DNA of 64,000 bases. Origin: Rheinheimera mesophila (GTDB taxonomy: Bacteria > Pseudomonadota > Gammaproteobacteria > Enterobacterales > Alteromonadaceae). Shown here in pieces: positions 18,322-27,457 of the stretch (position 1 is the first letter of the stretch; each line of letters opens with the position of its first letter). The stretch covers positions 1 to 64,000 of the forward strand of contig NZ_LAVS01000090.1 in the NCBI RefSeq assembly GCF_000986865.1. Reading direction: 5' to 3'. Position numbers and translations under genes: made by a program. The notes under the pieces were generated by a model. The model searched no databases. It had not been told where the DNA came from and saw only the letters and a list, made by a program, of their open reading frames with translations.

Positions 18322-19968
18322 TTAAATTGCCTTGAATACCGCGTCGACAAAGGCTTTGGCGTCTGATTCAAGTTGCATTAAATGCGTTTGATCAACAAAA
18401 CTCTCTAAATAGATTTTGTAGCTATTTTCTGTACCTGAGGGCCGTGCGGCAAACCAGCCGTTTTTAGTAACGACCTTCACGCCACCGATACTGGCATTAT
18501 TGCCCGGTGCTTTTGTCAGCACAGCCAGTATGTCATCGCCTGCCAGTTGTGTTTGTTTGACACTACTGACATCCAGATTTTTCAGTGCGGCTTTTTGTTC
18601 TGCTGAAGCCGTTGCATCGAGACGACGATATAATGGAGAGCCAAATTCTTTAGTTAAGGCCTGATACTGTTGATACGGATCCACCCCGGTTTTTGCCAGC
18701 ATTTCGGCGGCTAATAAACCTAAAATGAAACCGTCTTTATCGGTCGACCAAACGGTGCCATCAAACCGCAGGAAACTGGCTCCCGCACTTTCTTCGCCAC
18801 CAAAGGCAACGTTGCCCTGATACAGACCATCCACAAACCATTTAAAGCCTACCGGCACTTCATAGACTTTGCGGCCACGCCCTTCAGTCACTCTGTCAAT
18901 CAGGGCAGAAGAGACCAGAGTTTTGCCTATCGCTAAGCTGGCCGACCATAAAGGTCTGTTGCTTAATAAATAGTTGATAGCCACCGCCAGATAATGATTG
19001 GGGTTCATCAGGCCACCACTTCGGGTGACAATACCATGACGGTCAAAATCAGGATCGTTACCAATGGCCACATCAAACTGATCTTTAAGCTGGATCAGGT
19101 TCGCCATCGCATAGGCGGAGGAGCAATCCATGCGGATTTTTCCGTCTTTATCCAACGGCATAAAGCTAAAAGCCGGGTCGATGCGTTCGTTCACGACTGT
19201 AATATTCAGACCATAGGTTTTGGCAATCGCAGGCCAAAACGCAATACCTGAGCCCCCCAAAGGGTCGACCCCAATTTTTACGCCGGCTTTGGCGATCGCG
19301 GCCATGTCTATCACATTTGCCAGATCATCAACATAAGGCTGTACATAATCAATGCTGACACACAAAGTGGAGGCTAACGCCTCTTCGTAACCTACCTGCT
19401 TGACGCCAGTTAACTGGGCAGCCAGTAAGGCATTTGCGCGTTTTTGGATCCAATCTGTTGCGTCTGTATCGGCCGGACCACCATGAGGCGGGTTGTATTT
19501 AATACCCCCATCCTCCGGTGGGTTGTGGGAAGGTGTAATAATCAAACCATCCGCTAAATCTGTGGTGCGGCCTTTGTTGTAAGAAAGAATTGCATGAGAA
19601 ATCACGGGGGTAGGTGTAAAACCACCGTCCTGCTGAATATGGGTGGTGACACCATTGGCTATCAGTACCTGTAAAGCGCTGACAAAAGCGGCCTCAGATA
19701 AGCCATGAGTATCTTTGCCTAAAAATAACGGCCCACTGTAACCTTGCTGTTTACGATACTCTGCAACGGCCTGCACTATGGCGAGAATATGTGGCTCATT
19801 AAAGGATTTGAGCAAAGCGCCACCCCTGTGGCCTGAGGTGCCAAAACTGACCTGCTGACTGGCGATACTCACATCAGGCTTCAGACTGTAATAGGCAGCC
19901 ATTAGCTGAGCGATGTTCGGTAACATGGCGGCTGGTGCAGTTTGTCCAGCCAGCGGATGTAAAGACAT
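18322..19968 (-). CDS. pgm: Phosphoglucomutase (alpha-D-glucose type)
   Basis: Interconverts glucose-1-phosphate and glucose-6-phosphate, linking glycogen to glycolysis. 548 residues, close to E. coli Pgm. Motifs include SFGTSGHRG (41-49), the catalytic serine loop [11 protein letters not shown] (Ser147), the metal loop DPDFDRHG, the sugar loop [10 protein letters not shown] and the phosphate loop [11 protein letters not shown]. The ATG is preceded by AAGGAG, which overlaps the end of seqA; the 9-bp gap makes seqA-pgm an operon, as in E. coli. Confidence 0.97.
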   Translation of the reverse strand: MSLHPLAGQTAPAAMLPNIAQLMAAYYSLKPDVSIASQQVSFGTSGHRGGALLKSFNEPHILAIVQAVAEYRKQQGYSGPLFLGKDTHGLSEAAFVSALQVLIANGVTTHIQQDGGFTPTPVISHAILSYNKGRTTDLADGLIITPSHNPPEDGGIKYNPPHGGPADTDATDWIQKRANALLAAQLTGVKQVGYEEALASTLCVSIDYVQPYVDDLANVIDMAAIAKAGVKIGVDPLGGSGIAFWPAIAKTYGLNITVVNERIDPAFSFMPLDKDGKIRMDCSSAYAMANLIQLKDQFDVAIGNDPDFDRHGIVTRSGGLMNPNHYLAVAINYLLSNRPLWSASLAIGKTLVSSALIDRVTEGRGRKVYEVPVGFKWFVDGLYQGNVAFGGEESAGASFLRFDGTVWSTDKDGFILGLLAAEMLAKTGVDPYQQYQALTKEFGSPLYRRLDATASAEQKAALKNLDVSSVKQTQLAGDDILAVLTKAPGNNASIGGVKVVTKNGWFAARPSGTENSYKIYLESFVDQTHLMQLESDAKAFVDAVFKAI

Positions 19969-19977
19969 ACAGACTCC

Positions 19978-20568
19978 TTATAACAAATCGCGGATCCGTT
20001 CTACCTCTGCTGCATTGTAGCCAAGCTTGGTAGCCACTTCAGTCAGCATCATTTTCTTACGTGTGGTGTTTGAGTTCGTGATCACCCAAAAATCGGTATT
20101 GGGGATAGGTTTAGGATTAGTGCTGCTGCCTGCCTCTAATAAACAGGCTTCAGATTGACCAAAGTACAATCTGTTCCGGCCTTTAATTTCCAGGACCTGG
20201 GCAAAATCACCACGATGAGCACGGGATAACGCCGATAAAATAAATAAGAATCGCCCTACCACACTTTGTTCGGCAGATAAATCCTGCGGACTGATGAAAT
20301 CAAACACAGAGCCTGATTTGTCTGAGCCCGCTGCTTTTTCCGCTGTGCCTTTTGATACTGGTACTACCGTTACCTGTGCCTCTGGCTCAGTGGAGACCTG
20401 TACAGCGCGTTTTGTCAGTTCTTTCGTAGCAGGGATAGCCGACGTTTTTGCCTCGGTCAGGCTGACTATCAGTAAACGGCGCAGAATATCAGAGGCGCTT
20501 TCACCAATCTGTTGAGTCTGACTGGCGATAAATTGATAAAGATCGTCATCTATTTCGATGGTTTTCAT
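19978..20568 (-). CDS. seqA: SeqA, negative regulator of replication initiation
   Basis: Binds hemimethylated GATC sites, sequestering oriC and organising new DNA. 196 residues. The N-terminal oligomerisation segment begins MKTIEIDDDLYQFIASQTQQ and has the SASDILRRLL helix. A variable linker (about 60-95) precedes the DNA-binding C-terminal domain (LSAEQSVVGRFLFILSALSR, HRGDFAQVLEIKGRNRLYFG, NTRKKMMLTEVATKLGY). It is upstream of pgm and divergent from ybfF, the same arrangement as in E. coli. The upstream ribosome site is weak. Confidence 0.96.
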   Translation of the reverse strand: MKTIEIDDDLYQFIASQTQQIGESASDILRRLLIVSLTEAKTSAIPATKELTKRAVQVSTEPEAQVTVVPVSKGTAEKAAGSDKSGSVFDFISPQDLSAEQSVVGRFLFILSALSRAHRGDFAQVLEIKGRNRLYFGQSEACLLEAGSSTNPKPIPNTDFWVITNSNTTRKKMMLTEVATKLGYNAAEVERIRDLL

Positions 20569-20830
20569 GAAGTTAGTCCGCGTTTATAAAAGTGAGAGCA
20601 TTATATACCCTTCGTACTTAATGCTGCAGCTTTGTTGATTGCACTCTTCACAGGAGTTACTCAGCACAGTAGTCACTCAGCCTGGCTTTGCTCCCACAGC
20701 GTCAATCACCTGTTGTTTCAGCGCAACAGCCGTAACTGTGGGTCGACAAAAAGTTAGTCGCTGACGCCAGCCAGCGCTTTTGATACCATAGCTTTTTATC
20801 GAACATCAGGTCGTTCATCGGAAAAAAACA

Positions 20831-21592
20831 ATGATATTACATACCGAGATCACAGGCCAAGGTCAAGCTATTGTGCTGATCCACGGTCTGTTTGGCAGCT
20901 ACGAGAACCTCGGCGTGATTGCCCGCGCTTTAGCCGGACAATGGCAAGTGATCAATCTGGATATGCGTAATCATGGCCGTTCCGGCTGGCACGATAGCAT
21001 GTCTTATGCGCTGATGGCAGAGGATGTCAAAGAGACATTGGACCATTTGGGCCTGGAGCAGGTGATGCTGTTGGGCCACTCCATGGGAGGCAAAATAGCC
21101 ATGGAGTTTGCTCTGCGTTATCCGGATCGTGTCAATAAACTGATACTGGCTGATATTTCGCCGGTGCAAAACAAACCGCGCCACCTTGAGATATTATCTG
21201 CACTGGATGGCATCGAACTGGATAATTTACAAAGCAGACAGCAGGCGGATCAGCAGTTGGCATTGTCTGTCACTGAAACCGGTGTACGACAGTTTTTACT
21301 GAAAAGCCTGTACAAAGAGGGTGAGCGTTTTCGCTGGCGCTTTAACGTCAAAGCACTGATTGCCAATTATCCGCAGTTATTGGCGGCTCCTTCAAGTAAA
21401 GGCCCCTATCCGGGTCCGACACTTTTTATCAAAGGTGCAGAATCTGATTATCTGTTGCCGGAGCACCAGCACCAGATACAGCAGCTTTTTCCGCACAGCA
21501 AAGCGAAAGTCATTATGGGCACAGGCCACTGGTTACACGCCGAAAAACCGGTAGCGTTCGCGAAAATTGTCACTGACTTTTTATTGAGTTAA
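20831..21592 (+). CDS. ybfF: Alpha/beta-hydrolase esterase YbfF
   Basis: A 253-residue alpha/beta hydrolase. The nucleophile elbow is GHSMGG with Ser84; LIHGLFGSYENLG forms the oxyanion region and GTGHWLHAEKP supplies the catalytic His. E. coli YbfF hydrolyses short acyl esters, and its natural substrate is uncertain. It is divergent from seqA across 262 bp that hold no other gene I can see. The ribosome site before the ATG is weak (CGGAAAAAAACA). Confidence 0.93.
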   Translation: MILHTEITGQGQAIVLIHGLFGSYENLGVIARALAGQWQVINLDMRNHGRSGWHDSMSYALMAEDVKETLDHLGLEQVMLLGHSMGGKIAMEFALRYPDRVNKLILADISPVQNKPRHLEILSALDGIELDNLQSRQQADQQLALSVTETGVRQFLLKSLYKEGERFRWRFNVKALIANYPQLLAAPSSKGPYPGPTLFIKGAESDYLLPEHQHQIQQLFPHSKAKVIMGTGHWLHAEKPVAFAKIVTDFLLS

Positions 21593-21616
21593 CGCAATTA
21601 ATTCCTAATAAAATTG

Positions 21617-21625
21617 TGCTATAGT
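21617..21625 (+). promoter_or_regulatory. Extended -10 promoter for the DUF2788-ybfE-fldA group
   Basis: TGCTATAGT fits an extended -10 element, about 30 bp upstream of the DUF2788 start. A clear -35 is not obvious, which is common for extended -10 promoters. Confidence 0.45.
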
Positions 21626-21655
21626 GCGCGCAATTTTTTCAGGCTGTGGGTCGTT

Positions 21656-21853
21656 ATGAATATTGAGCAGTTTGAGACCCTGGGTCTTTTTCTCGGCGTC
21701 GGTGCCCTGTATCTGTTTATTGTGATGGCCATTTGGGATGTACTTAAAAAAAGTAATGCGCCCAGATTTGGTAAAATTTTTGTGTGGTTAGTGCTGTTTT
21801 TGTCACCTGCAGTGTTTATAGCCAAGGTGATTTTTGAGTATTTAGTCGAATAA
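21656..21853 (+). CDS. DUF2788 family membrane protein
   Basis: A 65-residue protein with two predicted membrane helices (about 9-26 and 40-60), separated by WDVLKKSNAPRFGKI. It fits the DUF2788 family, which has no known function. The start at 21656 (MNIEQFETLG) is preferred: an upstream reading to 21614 would add MCYSARNFFRLWVV, which runs over the candidate promoter region. It ends 14 bp before ybfE and probably shares its transcript. Confidence 0.82.
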   Translation: MNIEQFETLGLFLGVGALYLFIVMAIWDVLKKSNAPRFGKIFVWLVLFLSPAVFIAKVIFEYLVE

Positions 21854-21867
21854 ATGAGGTGCGCGAC

Positions 21868-22140
21868 ATGGCTAAAATAGCCACAGATCGCACAACCATA
21901 GATTTGTTTGCGCATGAAAAACGTCCCGGTCGGCCAAGGACTAATCCGTTGCCGCGGGAAGAACAGCTAAAGCTGAATAAGCGTAATCAAATCAAACGCG
22001 ATCGAAGTAAAGGTTTGAAGCGTATAGAGTGCAAAGTGTCAGAACAGTTGTACGAGCAACTGAGTTTGTCTGCACAGCAGCAAAATATGACACGAAGCGC
22101 CTATATAGAATGGGTTTTAGAACAAGCGTTGACCAGGTAG
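21868..22140 (+). CDS. ybfE: YbfE-like (LexA-regulated family) protein
   Basis: A 90-residue basic protein starting MAKIATDRTTIDLFAHEKRP, with GRPRTNPLPR and a C-terminal ribbon-helix-helix-like region (KRIECKVSEQLYEQLS, RSAYIEWVLEQAL). The E. coli orthologue sits in the same place next to fldA. The start at 21868 has GAGGTG seven bases upstream; a GTG at 21859 is the ribosome-site region itself. I did not find a LexA box upstream. The fldA gene follows after 12 bp. Confidence 0.85.
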   Translation: MAKIATDRTTIDLFAHEKRPGRPRTNPLPREEQLKLNKRNQIKRDRSKGLKRIECKVSEQLYEQLSLSAQQQNMTRSAYIEWVLEQALTR

Positions 22141-22152
22141 AAGGCGAAAGTT

Positions 22153-22683
22153 ATGGCAACTGTAGGTATATTTTTTGGTAGCGATACAGGTAACACTGAA
22201 CATATCGCAAAAATGATTCAAAAAGAGCTGGGCAAACATTTGTTTGATGTGATGGATATAGCCAAAAGCACAAAAGAACAAATTGCCAGTTATGATTTGT
22301 TGCTATTCGGCATCCCAACCTGGTACTACGGTGAAGCTCAATGTGATTGGGACGACTTTTTCCCTGAGCTGGAGCATATAGACTTTAATAATAAGCTGGT
22401 CGCAATTTTTGGTTGTGGCGATCAGGAAGATTACGCCGAGTATTTCCTCGATGCGATGGGAACGTTGCGTGACATTATTGAACCTAAAGGCGCCATTATC
22501 GTTGGCCACTGGCCTACCAAAGGCTACAACTTTGTCGCATCAAAAGCCCTGGCTGACAACGACCATTTCGTTGGCTTAGGGATAGACGAAGACCGTCAGC
22601 CAGAGCTGACAGAACAACGTGTCAAACAATGGTGCAAACAGATATACGACGAGCTGAGCTTAAAAGAGCTGGAAGGTCTGTGA
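22153..22683 (+). CDS. fldA: Flavodoxin I
   Basis: FMN electron carrier for radical-SAM and other reductive enzymes, including BioB. 176 residues, as in E. coli FldA. The FMN-phosphate loop GSDTGNTEHIAKMI (residues 9-22) and GIPTWYYGEAQCDWDDF are diagnostic. AAGGCG precedes the ATG. It lies downstream of ybfE and upstream of fur in the conserved fldA-fur order, though a leftward DUF4442 gene is inserted between them here. Confidence 0.96.
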   Translation: MATVGIFFGSDTGNTEHIAKMIQKELGKHLFDVMDIAKSTKEQIASYDLLLFGIPTWYYGEAQCDWDDFFPELEHIDFNNKLVAIFGCGDQEDYAEYFLDAMGTLRDIIEPKGAIIVGHWPTKGYNFVASKALADNDHFVGLGIDEDRQPELTEQRVKQWCKQIYDELSLKELEGL

Positions 22684-22688
22684 TAGCC

Positions 22689-22717
22689 CAGGGTCAGAGT
22701 TACAGACTCTGACCCTG
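22689..22717. repeat. 12-bp perfect inverted repeat between fldA and DUF4442 gene
   Basis: CAGGGTCAGAGT / ACTCTGACCCTG with loop TACAG lies between the convergent stops. No T-run follows on either strand, so it is a weaker terminator candidate. Confidence 0.6.
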
Positions 22718-22726
22718 AACTAAAAC

Positions 22727-23194
22727 CTAGGTACGGTACTTTGGCTTCTTGCGGATATAGACCTTACGTTTGACCTCGCACACCAACTCGCCCCTGGCGT
22801 CTTTGACATGCACTACAAAGTCAGGAAAAAACTTATCCCCAGCCTCAGTCTGTTGTTTAATCTGTTCTAGCTCAGTGTCTGTCAGTATAAACTCCGCCGT
22901 GAGTTTGCCGCGCCCTGGTGTGATGTAGTTAATATCAGCTTGCTTATCCCACACCATATACTCTTTACCTAAAGCTCCCATCAGCATCAGGGGATAAATA
23001 GGATCGGTCATCGCAAACATCGAACCGCCAAATTGGCTGCTATTGATATTGCGGGTCCAGGGCCGGTTTTTGAGTTCTACCTTGCAATATCTGTAGTCCT
23101 GTGCCAACTCCACCACTTTTATACCTGTGAAAAAAAACGGTGGCCAAAAATTTAATAAATGCCGCATCACGGCCGGATTAAATGCCCAACGCAT
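22727..23194 (-). CDS. DUF4442 (hotdog-fold) protein
   Basis: A 155-residue protein resembling the DUF4442/YiiD-type hotdog thioesterase-like family. It has the GIKVVELAQDYRYCKVELKN strand pair, the helix segment NSSQFGGSMFAMTDPIYPLM and a second strand set with DFVVHVKDARGELVCEVKRK. No catalytic assignment can be made. GAGG lies six bases before the ATG. It is convergent with fldA and divergent from fur. Confidence 0.82.
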   Translation of the reverse strand: MRWAFNPAVMRHLLNFWPPFFFTGIKVVELAQDYRYCKVELKNRPWTRNINSSQFGGSMFAMTDPIYPLMLMGALGKEYMVWDKQADINYITPGRGKLTAEFILTDTELEQIKQQTEAGDKFFPDFVVHVKDARGELVCEVKRKVYIRKKPKYRT

Positions 23195-23287
23195 AAGAAA
23201 CCTCTGGTAAGACCTGTTTGATGGGATTCTAACGCCTTGTTTGAGCTTTGTCTGCGCTTTGCTGGCCGTAATGGGCAGATTTATAGG

Positions 23288-23315
23288 TTGCTTCTGTCGT
23301 TAATGGCCTTATAAT
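23288..23315 (+). promoter_or_regulatory. Sigma-70 promoter of fur
   Basis: TTGCTT (23288-23293) and TATAAT (23310-23315) are separated by 16 bp, upstream of fur in the 153-bp divergent region. Confidence 0.65.
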
Positions 23316-23347
23316 CAGTTGAAATTCAAGAAAGAGTAGAACAGTCC

Positions 23348-23788
23348 ATGTCCGATCATAATACCGAATTGCGTAAAGCAGGCCTCAAAGTCACCCTGCC
23401 ACGAGTGAAGATCCTCGATATTTTGCAAGATCCAAACCATCAACATATCAGTGCAGAAGATGTGTACAAGATATTGCTGGAATTAGGTGAAGATATTGGC
23501 CTGGCAACTGTATACCGCGTGTTAAACCAATTTGATGATGCAGGTATTGTCACCCGTCACCACTTTGAAGGCGGCAAGTCTGTATTCGAATTAAGCCGTA
23601 TGGATCACCACGACCATTTGGTCTGTTTAAACTGCGGTAAAGTGATCGAGTTTGAAGACGACGATATCGAACGCAAGCAATTAGAGATCTCTGAAAAGAA
23701 TGGCATCAAACTGACCCACCACAGCTTATATTTGTATGGTGAGTGTGTAGATAAAAAGTCCTGCGAAGAAAATCGTAACAGCAAATAA
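23348..23788 (+). CDS. fur: Ferric uptake regulator
   Basis: Fe2+-responsive repressor of iron-acquisition genes. 146 residues. A winged-helix DNA-binding domain (1-82, with LPRVKILDILQ and DIGLATVYRVLNQF) is followed by a dimerisation and metal domain with HHDH (87-90), the CLNC zinc pair (93-96) and a C-terminal CVDKKSC. It is monocistronic with its own promoter and terminator. I did not identify a clear Fur box in the short upstream region. Confidence 0.97.
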   Translation: MSDHNTELRKAGLKVTLPRVKILDILQDPNHQHISAEDVYKILLELGEDIGLATVYRVLNQFDDAGIVTRHHFEGGKSVFELSRMDHHDHLVCLNCGKVIEFEDDDIERKQLEISEKNGIKLTHHSLYLYGECVDKKSCEENRNSK

Positions 23789-23811
23789 ATGCTGTCAGGT
23801 ACTTACAGATG

Positions 23812-23837
23812 AAAAAGCCGGCTATGCCGGTTTTTTT
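23812..23837. terminator. fur terminator
   Basis: AAAAAGCCGGC-TAT-GCCGGTTTTTTT, a compact stem with T-runs on both strands. It overlaps the 3' end of the convergent ADP-ribosylglycohydrolase gene. Confidence 0.9.
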
Positions 23838-24778
23838 CTGCCTGAGAGGATTTGCTCTGTTAAATAGTCGGTTTCATTGGCCCAACAGCACTCAGGTCGC
23901 GGCTGACGCACACCAAATTGGCCTTTGAGGGGTCTGCAATGCGTAATTGCATTTCGTATAAATTCCGGCACTTCAGCTACGCCATAGCAGGCTCCTAACA
24001 AAGCACCGGCTACAGCCGCATTATTCGCCGTATCTCCGCCTCTTTTCAGCGTGTCGAGCATACCATCCAGATAATCTTGCGCATAAAGCAGTTGCCAAAT
24101 GGCATTTTGAAAACAGATAAGCACAGCGCTATCCGGCTGATCAAAGTCCGTTGGCGGCATAAAAAGCGCCTGATCAATAGCACGAACAATAGCCTTATCC
24201 ACTTTGAGCTGGGATGCCCAGTCTTTTATCAATTGATATAACTGGTCCGCACTGCAGTCGTTTTCCAATACATGCCCCAGCGCCATCACATACAAACCGC
24301 TGATTTGCTGGCACAGCATATTCGGATGAGTCAGCGCTGTATCCGCCATAGCCCAAGCCGCTAATTGAGGTAACGACTGATAAGGCACCATTAAAGCTAC
24401 GGGTGCAACCCGCGCCAACGCCGTTGTCGCACAAGATTGCTCATCCTGTTCACTGAGCAACGCCCGTTTTAACTCGGCAGGAACAGCAAAAGGTTCTGTT
24501 CTGAGCCAGTACTCATAAGCCTGCCAGGCGCCCTCCTCCTGATACTCGCCATAATGAGCTAACAGGCGGCATAACAACACCGCAAGCTCACCGCTGTCTG
24601 TTGGTTGTCCGGATAAGGTGTGCCAGGGGTTTTGCAGCAGCAGTTCGCTGATATCAAGTTTTAGCCGTTCATCACGTTCCTGTGGCTCAAGACCTTCAAC
24701 GGCAGAGCCTAAAACTTCGCCGGCCAATAAGCCATACATTAAACCAAGCGCTTTGGATTTGAGCACTGGGTCACTCAT
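23822..24778 (-). CDS. ADP-ribosylglycohydrolase-family protein with altered metal motifs
   Basis: A 318-residue, all-helical protein of the DraG/ARH family, whose active members remove ADP-ribose from proteins or nucleic acids using two Mg ions. The start MSDPVLKSKALGLMYGLLAG and the late RGGDTANNAAVAGALLGACYG follow the family. However, the first acidic motif reads TDSGE (60-64) rather than TDD, and the second reads GGDTANN (about 247-253) rather than GGDTDT, so metal binding may be changed or lost. GGAGG precedes the ATG. It is next to fur and ppsA, and no partner transferase is visible. Confidence 0.85.
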   Translation of the reverse strand: MSDPVLKSKALGLMYGLLAGEVLGSAVEGLEPQERDERLKLDISELLLQNPWHTLSGQPTDSGELAVLLCRLLAHYGEYQEEGAWQAYEYWLRTEPFAVPAELKRALLSEQDEQSCATTALARVAPVALMVPYQSLPQLAAWAMADTALTHPNMLCQQISGLYVMALGHVLENDCSADQLYQLIKDWASQLKVDKAIVRAIDQALFMPPTDFDQPDSAVLICFQNAIWQLLYAQDYLDGMLDTLKRGGDTANNAAVAGALLGACYGVAEVPEFIRNAITHCRPLKGQFGVRQPRPECCWANETDYLTEQILSGRKKPA

Positions 24779-24895
24779 GCAGACCTCCGTTGTAAGCCCA
24801 TGACGGCTAAATTTTAAACATAGCTAATTTATAAGGTATTGTGGCAAAGAAGCCAAGTACTTCGCTTTAAAATCAATTAAATAGCAGATCTTTAA

Positions 24896-24924
24896 AAAAC
24901 AAAAGCCAGCATTAAAGCTGGCTT
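24896..24924 (-). terminator. ppsA terminator
   Basis: AAGCCAGC / GCTGGCTT stem with an ATTAAA loop; in the minus direction it is followed by TTGTTTTTT. Confidence 0.85.
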
Positions 24925-24943
24925 GTTCTGCGACGAACTCCGA

Positions 24944-27319
24944 TCATTGGCCGTATTTTTCCGCCAGATACAACCAGGTCTCTAAAACTGTATCGGGGTT
25001 TAACGACACAGAATCAATGCCCTGATCCATCAACCAGGCGGCAAAATCTTCGTGATCAGAAGGGCCCTGGCCACAAATACCCACGTATTTTCCTTTGGCT
25101 TTGGCGGTTTGGATTGCCATCGACAGCAGCTTTTTAATCGCCGGATTACGTTCGTCAAACAGATGGGCGATTAAACCACTGTCCCTGTCCAGACCTAAGG
25201 TCAACTGGGTTAAGTCATTTGATCCGATAGAGAAGCCATCAAAGTACTCCAGGAACTCTTCCGCCAGTAAGCAATTCGATGGCAACTCACACATCATAAT
25301 GACTTTTAAGCCATTTTCACCGCGTTTCAGGCCATGAGCTTCTAAGAGTTCAATCACAGCTTTGGCTTCTTCCAATGTGCGGACGAAGGGGATCATCACT
25401 TCCACATTGGTAAAGCCCATTTGATTACGAACCCGTTTTAACGCTTCACATTCCATCGCAAAACAGTCACGGAAATCTTCAGAGATATAACGCGATGCAC
25501 CGCGGAAACCTATCATAGGATTTTCTTCATGCGGTTCGTACTGCTGACCACCGATCAGGTTAGCGTATTCATTCGACTTAAAGTCGGACATCCGTACTAT
25601 CACCCGCTCAGGCGAGAAAGCTGCGGCCAGGGTAGAAATACCTTCAACCAGCTTACCGATATAAAACTCAACAGGTGAGCTGTAGCCAGCCATCATCTGA
25701 CTGATGGTCGCTTTGAGCTCGTCAGTTTGCGCATCAAAGTTCAGCAGCGCTTTGGGGTGTACACCTATCATCCGGTTGATAATAAATTCCAGACGGGCTA
25801 AACCAATACCGGCATGTGGCAGTTTGGCGAAAGAAAACGCACGTTCCGGGTTACCGACGTTCATCATGATTTTCATTTTAAGCGCAGGCATCTGGTCAAC
25901 GCGTGAGGTCATCACGTCAAAATCCAGGATTCCGTCGTAGACAAAGCCTGTATCGCCTTCGGCACAAGACACAGTGACATCCTGACCGTTTTTGATCTTC
26001 TTCGTCGCATCACCACAACCTACCACAGCCGGAATGCCCAGTTCACGTGCAATAATAGCCGCATGGCAAGTGCGGCCACCGCGGTTGGTGACAATAGCGG
26101 ATGCGCGTTTCATGATAGGTTCCCAGTCCGGGTCTGTCATATCTGTGACTAACACATCACCAGGCTGGATTTGGTCCATGTCTGCTATGCTGGCCAGCAC
26201 TTTGGCTTTGCCTGAACCAATTTTATGACCAATGGCACGACCCTCTGCAACTACCGCGGCTGTGCCTTTGAGCTGGAAGCGCTCCATCTCGTTGCTGTCT
26301 TCACGGCTACGTACCGTCTCAGGGCGGGCCTGAACTATATAGAGCTTACCGTCCTGACCATCTTTGGCCCATTCGATATCCATAGCACGGCCATAGTGTT
26401 TTTCAATGATAATGGCTTGTTTGGCCAGCTCCTGCACTTCAGCATCTGTCAGTGAAAACTTCTGCCGATTGGCCGCCGGCACATCCTCCACCACCACTTG
26501 TTTGCCGTGGCTCAGATCTTTGGAGTACACCATTTGCAGCAATTTGCTGCCGAGATTACGCCGTACTACAGCAGGACGCCCCGCCAGTACTGTGGGTTTA
26601 TGCACATAAAACTCATCAGGGTTCACAGCGCCCTGCACCACCATTTCGCCTAAGCCGTAGGACGAGGTGACAAAGACCACATCCTCAAAACCAGATTCAG
26701 TGTCGATACTGAACATCACACCTGAAGCGGCTAAGTCAGAGCGCACCATACGCTGTACACCCGCGGATAAGGCCACACCACGGTGGTCATAGCCCTGATG
26801 CACCCGATAAGAAATAGCGCGGTCGTTAAATAAAGAGGCAAAGACGTGTTTAATAGCTTCAATTACATGAGCATAACCACGTACGTTTAAAAAGGTTTCC
26901 TGCTGACCGGCAAAGGACGCATCCGGCATATCTTCAGCAGTAGCGGAGGAACGCACCGCAAAGGAGACATCTTCAGCACAGCCCTGTTGTAACTGCTGAT
27001 AAGCAGTTTGGATCGCCTGTTCAAACTCAGGTTGAAAAGGCGTATCAATGACCCACTGCCGTATTTGAGCACCGGCTTTGGCTAAAGCGTTGACATCACC
27101 AACGTCCAGACCATCCAGTACTTGATAAATCCGCTCGTTAAGACCACTCTGTTCAAGAAATTGATTAAAGGCATAAGCTGTAGTGGCAAAACCACCAGGA
27201 ACTTGTACCCCTGCATTTGCCAGGTTACTGATCATTTCACCTAAGGAAGCATTTTTTCCGCCAACGCGAGGAACGTCGTGCATGCCCAGGTCCTGGTACC
27301 AAACAACGAATTCTTGCAC
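24944..27319 (-). CDS. ppsA: Phosphoenolpyruvate synthase
   Basis: Makes PEP from pyruvate with ATP hydrolysed to AMP and phosphate, the entry to gluconeogenesis. 791 residues, as in E. coli. An N-terminal ATP-grasp domain ([35 protein letters not shown]) leads to the swivelling phospho-His domain ([21 protein letters not shown], His near 419) and the C-terminal TIM-barrel PEP domain ([31 protein letters not shown]). It starts at GTG 27319 with GGAG seven bases upstream. It is divergent from its regulator gene ppsR, with a palindrome and HexR-like box in the gap. Confidence 0.96.
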   Translation of the reverse strand: MQEFVVWYQDLGMHDVPRVGGKNASLGEMISNLANAGVQVPGGFATTAYAFNQFLEQSGLNERIYQVLDGLDVGDVNALAKAGAQIRQWVIDTPFQPEFEQAIQTAYQQLQQGCAEDVSFAVRSSATAEDMPDASFAGQQETFLNVRGYAHVIEAIKHVFASLFNDRAISYRVHQGYDHRGVALSAGVQRMVRSDLAASGVMFSIDTESGFEDVVFVTSSYGLGEMVVQGAVNPDEFYVHKPTVLAGRPAVVRRNLGSKLLQMVYSKDLSHGKQVVVEDVPAANRQKFSLTDAEVQELAKQAIIIEKHYGRAMDIEWAKDGQDGKLYIVQARPETVRSREDSNEMERFQLKGTAAVVAEGRAIGHKIGSGKAKVLASIADMDQIQPGDVLVTDMTDPDWEPIMKRASAIVTNRGGRTCHAAIIARELGIPAVVGCGDATKKIKNGQDVTVSCAEGDTGFVYDGILDFDVMTSRVDQMPALKMKIMMNVGNPERAFSFAKLPHAGIGLARLEFIINRMIGVHPKALLNFDAQTDELKATISQMMAGYSSPVEFYIGKLVEGISTLAAAFSPERVIVRMSDFKSNEYANLIGGQQYEPHEENPMIGFRGASRYISEDFRDCFAMECEALKRVRNQMGFTNVEVMIPFVRTLEEAKAVIELLEAHGLKRGENGLKVIMMCELPSNCLLAEEFLEYFDGFSIGSNDLTQLTLGLDRDSGLIAHLFDERNPAIKKLLSMAIQTAKAKGKYVGICGQGPSDHEDFAAWLMDQGIDSVSLNPDTVLETWLYLAEKYGQ

Positions 27320-27347
27320 AATGAGTCTCCAATTTTTGTTGCAGGTT

Positions 27348-27361
27348 ATGTAAGCTTACAT
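27348..27361. promoter_or_regulatory. 14-bp perfect palindrome between ppsA and ppsR
   Basis: ATGTAAGCTTACAT lies 29 bp before the ppsA start. A perfect palindrome in this position could be a regulator site, but I recognise no regulator for it. Confidence 0.35.
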
Positions 27362-27424
27362 GGCCAGCCACACAAGCCCGTTAATTCTACACTGGCACGA
27401 AAGCTAAATAAAACCTTAATTTTT

Positions 27425-27441
27425 ATGTAATTTTATAACGA
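27425..27441. promoter_or_regulatory. HexR-like box between ppsA and ppsR
   Basis: ATGTAATTTTATAACGA matches 11 of 14 positions of the HexR consensus (TTGTAAT, 3-bp centre, ATTACAA). HexR is known to control ppsA in related bacteria; this is a motif resemblance, not a tested site. Confidence 0.4.
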
Positions 27442-27457
27442 CAAAATGGAGAAAATC

